A DNA stretch of 18,083 nucleotides from an uncultured Marvinbryantia sp. (GTDB lineage: Bacteria; Bacillota; Clostridia; Lachnospirales; Lachnospiraceae): the NCBI RefSeq assembly GCF_905201705.1, contig NZ_CAJKOX010000059.1:1-18083 (forward strand), in the 5' to 3' direction. Below the pieces are notes generated by a model. That model was not told the DNA's origin, searched no databases, and saw only the letters and a program-made list of their open reading frames with translations. How positions within the stretch are numbered: the first letter of the stretch is position 1; each line of letters starts with the position of its first letter. The translations under genes and the position numbers were made by a program. This document shows, one piece after another, positions 1 to 5,960 of this stretch.

Positions 1-2
1 TT

Positions 3-623
3 ATCCTTACACCAGAGCAGGAAGAACGCCTGCTTGCCTTTATGGAAAAGGACAAAATTTACAGTAAGTATTATGATGAGGTTGTACTTCTGCTGGAAAC
101 GGGACTTCGTATTTCTGAATTTTGCGGACTAACGACACATATTGATATGCAGAACAGAATACTCAATATAGACCACCAGTTATTGAAAGATAGTGAAATG
201 GGCTACTATGTTGAAACGCCAAAGACCAAAAACGGAAAACGGGAACTTCCATTGACAGAACGGGCTTATCAAGCAATCCAAAGAATACTAAAGAACAGAG
301 GAAAGGCACAACCGTTGATTATAGGTGGTTATAGCAATTTCCTATTCTTAAATCGTGAGGGCTTACCTAAAGTTGCAGGAAACTATGAGGGTATGGTGCG
401 AGGGCTGATTAAGAAGTATAACAAGTATCACACGAACAAGTTACCGAACATCACGCCACATTCATTCCGACATACTTATTGTACGAATATGGCAAATAAA
501 GGAATGAACCCAAACACTCTGCAATATCTCATGGGACACGCCAACATAACCATGACACTTGGTTATTACGCACACGGCACATTTCAATCTGCAAAGGCGG
601 AACTGGAAAGACTGGCTTGTTAA
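3..623 (+). CDS. int: Tn916-family tyrosine integrase, C-terminal part (5' end outside window)
   Basis: This is the catalytic part of a tyrosine recombinase that excises and integrates a conjugative transposon. The reading frame is open from base 3, with residues ILTPEQEERLL ahead of the first ATG at 42, so the gene starts left of the window and the ATG is internal. Visible catalytic elements are the first Arg in TGLRISE, HSFRHTYC (HxxR box), GHANITMTLGYY (His and nucleophilic Tyr) and the closing SAKAELERLA, which closely resembles the Tn916 Int C-terminus. About 207 codons are present, compared with about 405 for Tn916 Int. In Tn916 the integrase is the last gene and points to the element end, so the element body should lie to the left. 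The frame is intact to its stop. Family assignment is firm; whether the element is complete cannot be seen. Confidence 0.93.
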   Translation: MLTPEQEERLLAFMEKDKIYSKYYDEVVLLLETGLRISEFCGLTTHIDMQNRILNIDHQLLKDSEMGYYVETPKTKNGKRELPLTERAYQAIQRILKNRGKAQPLIIGGYSNFLFLNREGLPKVAGNYEGMVRGLIKKYNKYHTNKLPNITPHSFRHTYCTNMANKGMNPNTLQYLMGHANITMTLGYYAHGTFQSAKAELERLAC

Positions 624-636
624 TATCGGAGCTTAT

Positions 637-656
637 ATTTACTACTCATTTACTAC
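637..656. promoter_or_regulatory. Pair of DR2-type integrase arm-binding sites
   Basis: The 9-mer atttactac occurs twice, at 637-645 and 648-656, in an 11-bp register. On the minus strand the first copy reads gagtagtaaat. This matches, as I recall it, the DR2 site bound by the N-terminal domain of Tn916 integrase (GAGTAGTAAATTC). The position just behind the integrase stop is where Tn916 carries one set of DR2 repeats. Their presence supports an element end between here and the next gene. Binding is inferred from sequence match only. Confidence 0.6.
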
Positions 657-811
657 TTTTGGTTGCATTTTCATGCTGGTAAATGCCAGCTTATGCAAGG
701 TATCTTCCGAAAAGAAAATACCGATAAAGCCCTAAAATACGGGATATATCGGCATTTACCAACTTATGAAAAGATAATCAGAAATTTAGTAAGTTTTTGA
801 AACAAAAAAAC

Positions 812-832
812 AGGTAGTTTTTGACACTACCT
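812..832 (-). terminator. Short stem-loop, possible minus-strand terminator
   Basis: A perfect 7-bp stem (aggtagt at 812-818, actacct at 826-832) encloses a 7-nt loop. On the plus strand it is followed by tggatttt, a poor U-tract. On the minus strand the stem is followed by a run of Ts (the aaaaaaa at 804-810), so it would better stop transcription entering the element from the right. It is weak and short, and could also be an incidental hairpin upstream of the 264-aa gene. Confidence 0.35.
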
Positions 833-854
833 TGGATTTTAAGAGGGAAAAATA

Positions 855-1649
855 ATGAAAAAGGGGAAAGTGAAAGACTTTTTAAGTGCATCGAAAGAAG
901 AGATAGTTGATTCGGTAGTCGAAAGTGATATGCTTCCTGCAGCTGTGGAAGAAATCGCAGATATTGTAGTATCTGAAGGTATTGCTGAAATAATAGGGAC
1001 TCTTATAGGAGCTTGTGCACCAAGAATAAATGGAATTCGATTAAGTTATAAACAAAATCGTTTTGAAACACGGGTTAAGAGTGCTCTGACTTTAATGGCG
1101 AAAAGAATTGATGCAATGGAGGAAAATTATGTCGCATTGACAGAAGAAGTACAAGAAAAATTCAGAGGACAATATGTAGAGTGGCTGTTAGATAATTTAG
1201 AAATAGAAAAACAACAGGAAAAAGTTCCATATCATGTAAATGGTTTTATCAATTTAATGAGCAACGAAGCAAATGATAATCTTATGCTGATGTTTTTTGA
1301 TACCATCAATCAACTTACGCAACTTGACATTGATGTCTTATCATTATATTGCAGAGATACGCAAGAAAATATTATAAGTTTATGTGATAGATATAATTTA
1401 AAAACAGAGCAGGTAACAGTGATTAAAGAAAAATTAGAACGCCTGGGTCTAGTGTATTGCAAAAATGATGAACAACGAGATAAAAATATAGATGAAATCG
1501 TTGATTATTTGAATAAAGTGGACAAAGATCAAAAGAAGAGTAAGCCTAAAGGTGTACGTTTACCCAATATCAGGAAACCAAATCGCTCTACTTCCTATGC
1601 TATTACTTCTTTGGGAAGAGATTATTTGAAAGTTATTTCAGACAAATAA
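855..1649 (+). CDS. Hypothetical protein with N-terminal hydrophobic segment and C-terminal winged-helix-like region (264 aa)
   Basis: I do not recognise this gene firmly. The ATG at 855 has an aagaggg ribosome-binding site 7 nt upstream. Residues ~30-60 form a hydrophobic, Gly/Ala/Ile-rich stretch (EIADIVVSEGIAEIIGTLIG) that could insert in or lie on a membrane. Residues ~75-125 are charged and helical. Residues ~128-165 (NGFINLMSNEANDNLMLMFF and following) and ~170-262 look like a helical bundle leading to a wHTH-like tail (VIKEKLERLGLVYC near the middle, SYAITSLGRDYLKVI at the end). The layout recalls DUF4393-type proteins, but I cannot confirm that. Base composition is AT-rich like its neighbours. 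The next gene starts 37 bp downstream, so the two are probably co-transcribed. Its place beside a BREX relic and an element end makes a defence or stress role possible, as inference only. Confidence 0.8.
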   Translation: MKKGKVKDFLSASKEEIVDSVVESDMLPAAVEEIADIVVSEGIAEIIGTLIGACAPRINGIRLSYKQNRFETRVKSALTLMAKRIDAMEENYVALTEEVQEKFRGQYVEWLLDNLEIEKQQEKVPYHVNGFINLMSNEANDNLMLMFFDTINQLTQLDIDVLSLYCRDTQENIISLCDRYNLKTEQVTVIKEKLERLGLVYCKNDEQRDKNIDEIVDYLNKVDKDQKKSKPKGVRLPNIRKPNRSTSYAITSLGRDYLKVISDK

Positions 1650-1686
1650 TTGGTTTAAGAAATTTTTTAATACGGGAGGTGCCAAA

Positions 1687-3228
1687 ATGGATTTGAATAT
1701 CTTACAATCCGTCCTCACAATAGGAGAAACTGTTGCAGTTGAATTTAAACGCTGCGGCAACGGAATTGATTCAGATACTTATGAAACGGTATGTTCCTTC
1801 TTGAATCGTTTTGGCGGAGACATTTTCATGGGGGTTTTGGATGATGGTACAGTTTTGGGGGTACCAGAAAAATCAGCTCCTGATATGGTGAAGAATTTTA
1901 TAAAGGTTGTGAGTAACCCGTTGCTGTTTTCCCCTACGGTATATCTTGCACCTGAAATTATCAAATACGATGAAAAACATACGATTATTCATGTGCATAT
2001 CCCACCGAGTGCGGAAGTGCATAGTTATAAAAAAGTTATTTATGACCGTGTAGATGATGCGGATGTGAAGGTGACTGCTACTGGTGCGATTGCACAGATG
2101 TACATTCGCAAGCAGAACATCTTTACAGAAAAGAAAATATATCCATATGCGAAAATGGAAGATTTGCGATTGGATTTGTTGCCTAAAATCCGGATAATGG
2201 CACAGAATCATGCAGGCGGACAGCATCCGTGGACAACTATGGATGATCAGGAATTACTGAAAAGTGCAGGATTATATGGTCGTGATATTGCAACCGGAGA
2301 AGAGGGCTATAATCTTGCTGCAATTATGTTGTTGGGGAAAGACGATGTGATTCTGAATGTGGCACCGGCTTATGTGACAGATGCACTCGTTCGCAAGGTA
2401 AATGTGGACCGGTATGATGACCGTGAGATTATTAAAACAAATTTGATTGAAAGTTACGACAGGCTTCTTGAATTTGGAAGAAAGCATTTGCCGGACAAGT
2501 TCTTTTTGGAAGATACTGTAAATAAGAGCCTGAGAAATACGATTGTAAGAGAAATGATTAGCAATACTTTGATGCACCGGGAATTTTCCAGCAGTTATAC
2601 GGCAAAGTTTGTCATTGAAAAAGAACGTATGTATGTGGAAAATGCAAACCGCGCATGGAAGGAAGGTTATATTACAGTGGATAATATGGAGCCGAATCCG
2701 AAGAATCCGATTATAGCTTCATTTTTTCGAAATATAGGATATGCGGATCAGCTTGGTTCTGGTGTCCGCAATTTGTTCAAGTATAGTAAATTCTATTCCG
2801 GACAGGAACCGCAGTTTATAGAAGGCGATGTGTTCCGAATTATTGTGCCGCTGGATGATGAATACTCCTTTGATTTTGGTTCGGTGAAGTCAGAGAGTGG
2901 CATCAGTGATACTAATCGCTTGGCAAATGAGACTGAAAGTGCCGATAAAGTGCCGATTTGTGCCGATAAAATGCCGACTAATGCGACTAAAAGTGCGACT
3001 GATGAGACTAATGCGACTAAAAGTGCGACTGAACTTGAATTGATTGAAGATGAAAAAAAGATTTTATCTGTGATAAAGAAGAATCCTCGAATCACACAAA
3101 AGAAACTCCACGAAGCAACAGGAATTTCATTAGGAACAATTAAGCGAATACTTCCAAGATTACAGGAAAAAGGCGTGCTTACAAGAAATGGAAGCAGGCG
3201 TTCTGGTCAGTGGAAGATACAGAAATAA
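1687..3228 (+). CDS. AlbA_2 (Schlafen-type) / HATPase_c_4 / winged-helix protein, putative transcriptional regulator
   Basis: This 513-aa protein belongs to a family annotated as ATP-binding or RNA-binding-domain regulators. Residues ~14-120 form an AlbA_2 domain (GETVAVEFKRCGNG, then NRFGGDIFMGVLDDGTVLGV). Residues ~280-375 look like the HATPase_c_4 region (IVREMISNTLMHREF, then IGYADQLGSGVRNLFKY). Residues ~445-511 form a winged helix (RITQKKLHEATGISLGTIKR, then LQEKGVLTRNG). Between them lies a low-complexity linker rich in NATKSAT and ADK repeats. A strong gggaggt site precedes the ATG. It sits 24 bp upstream of a brxL relic. I recall this family occurring next to brxL in clostridial BREX loci, so it may be the surviving accessory gene of a lost BREX system. 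Its biochemical activity is unknown. The frame is intact and the domain calls are fairly secure. Confidence 0.85.
   Translation: MDLNILQSVLTIGETVAVEFKRCGNGIDSDTYETVCSFLNRFGGDIFMGVLDDGTVLGVPEKSAPDMVKNFIKVVSNPLLFSPTVYLAPEIIKYDEKHTIIHVHIPPSAEVHSYKKVIYDRVDDADVKVTATGAIAQMYIRKQNIFTEKKIYPYAKMEDLRLDLLPKIRIMAQNHAGGQHPWTTMDDQELLKSAGLYGRDIATGEEGYNLAAIMLLGKDDVILNVAPAYVTDALVRKVNVDRYDDREIIKTNLIESYDRLLEFGRKHLPDKFFLEDTVNKSLRNTIVREMISNTLMHREFSSSYTAKFVIEKERMYVENANRAWKEGYITVDNMEPNPKNPIIASFFRNIGYADQLGSGVRNLFKYSKFYSGQEPQFIEGDVFRIIVPLDDEYSFDFGSVKSESGISDTNRLANETESADKVPICADKMPTNATKSATDETNATKSATELELIEDEKKILSVIKKNPRITQKKLHEATGISLGTIKRILPRLQEKGVLTRNGSRRSGQWKIQK
2976..3032 (+). repeat. Two-copy 30-bp-period coding repeat in the AlbA_2 protein linker
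   Basis: A 27-bp unit at 2976-3002 recurs identically at 3006-3032, in frame, encoding NATKSATDE and NATKSATE. Upstream the linker also repeats gtgccgataaa at 2939-2949 and 2960-2970. The repeats lie between the ATPase-like and winged-helix regions, where a decayed homologue in this window has a different repeat (DTNRDTI). This suggests a slippage-prone, length-variable hinge. Confidence 0.85.
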
Positions 3229-3252
3229 ACTCTATACCAGAGAGGAGAGACT

Positions 3253-3563
3253 ATGGACGAATTTATGGAGACAGATGATAAACGATCCGTAATTAAAGAA
3301 AAATTACGCCAGTATTTTGATGGCAAGGTTGTCCGCAAGGATCTGACAAAACATATCAAAGAAGGAGCAAATGTACCGGTGTACGTGTTGGAGTTTCTTC
3401 TCGGTCAGTATTGCAGCTCGGATGATGAAGAAATCATCGAAGAGGGTGTGAATAGTGTAAAACATATGCATCTATGGTATTTATCGGAAATATCAATCAG
3501 AGTGTGGATGTGCTGCAGGAGACTTCACACCTGTATCGGGTAAGCTTTCAGAGCATTTTTTGA
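3253..3563 (+). pseudogene. brxL: brxL relic (BREX Lon-like protein) with internal deletion and frameshift
   Basis: The start is intact (gaggaga ribosome-binding site, ATG 3253). About 71 codons match the BrxL N-terminus, including YFDGKVVRKDLTKHIKEGA and VPVYVLEFLLGQYCSSDDEE. After VKH (3465) the frame becomes nonsense. In another frame, 3468-3536 encodes ASMVFIGNINQSVDVLQETS, which is the conserved internal BrxL segment that normally lies hundreds of codons downstream in the ATPase region. The frame then stops at 3561-3563 after unrelated residues. So the gene has lost its middle and its 3' end, and the two pieces are out of frame. A functional BrxL is ~680 aa with AAA+ and Lon-protease-like domains. 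As a 96-aa ORF this would have no catalytic part. The call rests on recalled BrxL sequence and is strong because both fragments match in the correct order. Confidence 0.85.
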
Positions 3564-3578
3564 GGTACCTTTTGCAAG

Positions 3579-3692
3579 ATGTTTGGAAAGGTGGTCAACG
3601 GTATTGATTTTTCTGGAAATTTTATTGAAAAAACTTTTGGAGCAGATTACATTGATATTTCCCGACAATTTCATTATAATAAAAGAAAATAA
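3579..3692 (+). other. Small open frame of unknown status between brxL relic and sulfite reductase
   Basis: An ATG frame of 37 codons (MFGKVVNGIDFSGNFIEKTF at its start, ending FHYNKRK) fills the gap after the brxL relic. It has no ribosome-binding site and overlaps the promoter of the next gene. It may be the 3' scrap of another lost gene of the accessory region, or chance. No family was recognised. Confidence 0.2.
3652..3680 (+). promoter_or_regulatory. Sigma-70-type promoter for sulfite reductase
   Basis: TTGATA (3652-3657) and TATAAT (3675-3680) are separated by exactly 17 bp. The expected transcript start is near 3687, giving a leader of about 25 nt before the ATG at 3713. This shows the reductase is a stand-alone transcription unit rather than part of the upstream accessory operon. 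Confidence 0.75.
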
Positions 3693-3712
3693 TTCTTTTG
3701 GGAGAGAATGAC

Positions 3713-5251
3713 ATGGAAAGTTTAATGCAGGAATTTAAAGAAGACCTGGCACAGTTCCGGGACATGACAGAAAAATTTTATGCAAAAGAAGTGAGCATGA
3801 AGGAGTACAAGGGCTTTTCCGGCGGTTTCGGGAGCTATGCGCAGAAGGGCGGAGAGGCGAGTATGCTCCGGCTTCGGATGCCGGGCGGAAGGCTGACAAA
3901 GGAAAAGCTGAAATTCGTTGCGGAGGCGATTGCGCAGTACGACGTGAAAAAGGCGCACTTTACGACCTGCCAGACGATCCAGTTCCACGACCTTGACGCA
4001 GAGGCTGTCTGTGCGATCATGGAAAAGGCGATGGATGTAGGGATCGTCACCAGGGGAGGCGGCGGAGATTTCCCGCGAAACGTGATGGTATCGCCGCTGT
4101 CCGGAGTGGAGCAGGGAGAGCATTTTGATGTGCTGCCCTATGCAGAGGCGGCCTCTGACTATCTGATGGGTTTTATCAAGACTGTGAAGATGCCGCGTAA
4201 GCTGAAGGTCGGCTTCTCCAATTCTCCGGCGAACGAAACGCACGCTACCTTCCGCGACCTTGGCTTTGTCGCGAAGGAAAACGGCGCCTTTGACGTGTAC
4301 AGCGCGGGCGGTCTTGGCAACAATCCGCGCATGGGTGTGAAGGTGGCGGAGGATGTTTTGCCGACGGAGATCCTGTATTACATCAAAGCGATGGTGAATA
4401 CCTTTGTGGCGCACGGAAATTATGAAAACCGCGGTAAGGCAAGAACACGCTACATGCAGGAGAGTCTGGGTGTGGACGGCTATAAGGCGGCTTACCTGGA
4501 AAAGCTGGCGGAAGTGAAGAAGAGTGAAACGCTGGATATCGACGTAACGGCGGAAGCGGTCGCAAAGAGCGGAAACGGCACGACAGTTTCGGATAAACGC
4601 GCGATCGCCCAGAAGCAGGACGGGCTTTATGCGGTTGCTTACCATCCGATCGGCGGCGTTCCGGTGGTGACGAAGTTTGCACAGCTTTATGAGACGATCA
4701 AAGATATGGAAGCGGTCGAGGTGCGCATTGCGCCGGACGAGACGATTTATATCATCAATCTGAACGGCGACGAGGCAAAGGCGGTTCTCGCAGTGACGGA
4801 CGATGGTGCGCAGAATCTTTTTGAGACGTCGGTATCCTGTATCGGAGCAACGATCTGTCAGATCGGGCTGCGTGATTCCCAGGGAGCGCTGCGCCAGATT
4901 ATTGAGGAAGTGAGAAAGCACGATTTTGCGGACGGTGTGCTGCCGAGAATCCACATTTCAGGCTGTACCTCCTCCTGCGGTACGCATCAGATCGGCACGC
5001 TTGGCTTCCACGGCGGGGCAAAGCGCGTGGACGGCGTGATGGAGCCGGCGTTCACCTTCCATGTAAACGGAAGCGACGCGGAAGGAGAGGAGCGCTTTGG
5101 CGAGCAGTGGGGCATGATGCTGCAGAAAAACATGCCGGCATTCTTTGTAGAGCTGGGCCAGGCTGTTCAGGCGGGAGGAACGACGTTTGATGAGTGGTTC
5201 GCGAAAAAGCCGGAGGCGCTGAAGGAAATTGCAGGGAAGTATTTAATCTAA
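3713..5251 (+). CDS. Siroheme/[4Fe-4S] nitrite/sulfite reductase family protein
   Basis: A cytoplasmic 512-aa enzyme of the ferredoxin-type sulfite/nitrite reductase family, which performs six-electron reduction of sulfite to sulfide or nitrite to ammonia. The siroheme/Fe-S cluster ligands are in the standard CX5C...CX3C arrangement: Cys376 and Cys382 (SCIGATICQIG), Cys418 and Cys422 (ISGCTSSCGTHQIG). The N-terminal half-domain includes FTTCQTIQFHDL and RGGGGDFPRNVMVSP, with the internal repeat in the second half, as expected for the family. ATG 3713 is preferred over the in-frame TTG at 3698 because the gggagag site (3700-3706) sits between them at correct spacing. GC content is clearly higher than in the flanking DNA. 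No siroheme synthesis or electron-donor gene is adjacent. Sulfite versus nitrite cannot be decided from sequence alone. Confidence 0.92.
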   Translation: MESLMQEFKEDLAQFRDMTEKFYAKEVSMKEYKGFSGGFGSYAQKGGEASMLRLRMPGGRLTKEKLKFVAEAIAQYDVKKAHFTTCQTIQFHDLDAEAVCAIMEKAMDVGIVTRGGGGDFPRNVMVSPLSGVEQGEHFDVLPYAEAASDYLMGFIKTVKMPRKLKVGFSNSPANETHATFRDLGFVAKENGAFDVYSAGGLGNNPRMGVKVAEDVLPTEILYYIKAMVNTFVAHGNYENRGKARTRYMQESLGVDGYKAAYLEKLAEVKKSETLDIDVTAEAVAKSGNGTTVSDKRAIAQKQDGLYAVAYHPIGGVPVVTKFAQLYETIKDMEAVEVRIAPDETIYIINLNGDEAKAVLAVTDDGAQNLFETSVSCIGATICQIGLRDSQGALRQIIEEVRKHDFADGVLPRIHISGCTSSCGTHQIGTLGFHGGAKRVDGVMEPAFTFHVNGSDAEGEERFGEQWGMMLQKNMPAFFVELGQAVQAGGTTFDEWFAKKPEALKEIAGKYLI

Positions 5252-5272
5252 GTGTATATTCTGAGTTTTTTC

Positions 5273-5318
5273 ATATCGTCAGATTCATTCACAGGTGTGA
5301 AAGATTGTCAGATGATAT
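5273..5318 (+). other. Stem-loop downstream of sulfite reductase
   Basis: An 11-bp stem with one mismatch and one G-U (5273-5283 against 5308-5318) encloses a second hairpin, ttcaca-gg-tgtgaa. No U-tract follows on the plus strand, so it is more likely an mRNA 3'-end structure than a terminator by itself. Confidence 0.4.
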
Positions 5319-5330
5319 AAAAACTGTTTG

Positions 5331-5364
5331 AAAGTGGGGCTGTCGGGAATGATAGCCCCACTTT
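5331..5364 (+). terminator. GC-rich hairpin, probable transcript end of sulfite reductase
   Basis: A perfect 11-bp stem (aaagtggggct at 5331-5341, agccccacttt at 5354-5364) has a 12-nt loop, beginning about 80 bp after the reductase stop. The downstream bases are acagaacg, so the U-tract is missing beyond the three Us of the stem. It would be an inefficient intrinsic terminator or a processing/stability hairpin. Confidence 0.45.
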
Positions 5365-5489
5365 ACAGAACGAAAAAACAATGGAGAAAAGGGGTTGAGC
5401 TTGCATAAAATAATTATGGTTTCAGAAAAGGACAACCTTAGAATGATTATGTGGCTTGATAAATATGTTGGCACAAAGACAGGATATGG

Positions 5490-5525
5490 GAGAGATTGCC
5501 TTTTATGGGGTAGTCTCTCTTTTTT
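5490..5525 (+). terminator. Intrinsic (Rho-independent) terminator in the gene-poor interval
   Basis: The stem gagagattgcc (5490-5500) pairs over 11 positions, two of them G-U, with ggtagtctctc (5509-5519). The loop is 8 nt, and tttttt follows directly at 5520-5525. No intact gene ends here, so it either stops read-through from the sulfite reductase or is left over from a lost gene. It lies inside the 5395-5613 open frame, arguing against that frame being a gene. Confidence 0.75.
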
Positions 5526-5661
5526 ATTTAAAATGTCGCCTGGTATGCGACCAACTCAGTTGGTTCTGTATATAAAATGTAATTATAAACGATTGAAGGA
5601 GGTAATCCCGTAAGAGGATAGCATTACACTATTTTTTTCGATACCCAGAGAAAGAATTCTA

Positions 5662-5670
5662 TGCTACAAT
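5662..5670 (+). promoter_or_regulatory. Extended -10 element ahead of the XRE relic
   Basis: TGCTACAAT at 5662-5670 fits an extended -10 (TGn followed by a TATAAT-like hexamer). No good -35 is seen 17 bp upstream. It lies about 55 bp before the ATG of the XRE relic, the usual place for such a regulator's promoter. It may now transcribe only debris, or feed the sensor kinase gene. Confidence 0.4.
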
Positions 5671-5722
5671 GATATACGTAACATGAGAAGATAAAAAGTA
5701 CATGAATAATGGGGCATCAGGT

Positions 5723-5770
5723 ATGGCAGTATCTTATAAAAAGCTTTTCAAAATGCTTATAGATAGGGAT
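5723..5770 (+). pseudogene. N-terminal scrap of an XRE/Cro-type HTH regulator
   Basis: ATG 5723 begins MAVSYKKLFKMLIDRD, which matches the start of a common small Firmicute XRE regulator family (typically VSYKKLWKLLIDKDMKKKDL). The match ends at RD, where the sequence switches abruptly to the AlbA_2 fragment, and the frame stops at 5780-5782. Only ~16 codons of a ~65-codon gene remain. The match is short, so the identification is moderate. Confidence 0.55.
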
Positions 5771-5905
5771 AGTTGCAGTTGAATTCAAACACTGCGGCAA
5801 TGTTCACAAATCAGCGGAAAGAATGGTATCAGCGATACTAATCGTGATACCATTGAGACCAATCGTGATACCATTCCTGATGCTAGTGATTTAAAGGCAA
5901 AATGA
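5770..5905 (+). pseudogene. Collapsed second copy of the AlbA_2 regulator gene
   Basis: Two fragments of an AlbA_2 gene related to the intact one at 1687-3228 are joined. Bases 5772-5800 match 1732-1760 at 27 of 29 positions (coding VAVEFKHCGN). Bases 5825-5844 match 2899-2918 at 18 of 20 positions (coding GISDTNR). Between them about 1.1 kb is missing and the frame changes. The second piece continues as a short linker repeat, DTNRDTIETNRDTIPDA, and stops at 5903-5905. The linker repeat differs from the NATKSAT type of the intact copy, so this is a divergent paralogue and not a recent duplicate. Confidence 0.8.
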
Positions 5906-5960
5906 GTTCATAACTTTGTACAATGTGAAAAACAGGGATATTTCGGGGGCTGATGCGATT

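Larger units (their letters stand above)
624..854. other. Non-coding element-end region with inverted repeats (probable att-containing interval)
   Basis: No gene is seen in this 231-bp interval between the integrase and the next ORF. Besides the DR2-like pair it holds an inverted repeat, ggtaaatgcc (678-687) against ggcatttacc (751-760). The first arm lies inside a small palindrome (ctgg-taaatg-ccag), and a nested ccgata/tatcgg pair lies at 721-726 and 747-752. Such structure is typical of the end of Tn916-like elements, where integrase and excisionase bind. The exact attR core cannot be named without the other end or an empty site. Confidence 0.45.

Noticed and set aside
821..855. TTGACA at 821-826 as a promoter for the 264-aa gene
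   Set aside because: It lies in a hairpin and no -10-like hexamer occurs 16-18 bp downstream; the spacing runs into the ribosome-binding site.
3..3563. BREX locus with an internal recombinase for pglX phase variation, as in Lactobacillus
   Set aside because: The recombinase has the Tn916 Int C-terminus and DR2-like sites, and no pglX sequence or inverted repeats of it are present; the proximity to brxL is better explained by element insertion.
3698..3712. TTG start for sulfite reductase giving five extra residues
   Set aside because: The ribosome-binding site gggagag overlaps these codons and is correctly spaced for the ATG at 3713.
3722..4954. 410-aa antisense open frame opposite the sulfite reductase
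   Set aside because: It mirrors the GC-rich codon pattern of the reductase, contains no domain, is rich in His/Arg/Leu as typical antisense shadows are, and has no ribosome-binding site.
5395..5613. 72-aa open frame with TTG start
   Set aside because: It has a poor start, no recognisable family, and a strong intrinsic terminator (5490-5525) lies inside it; more likely debris in a gene-free interval.
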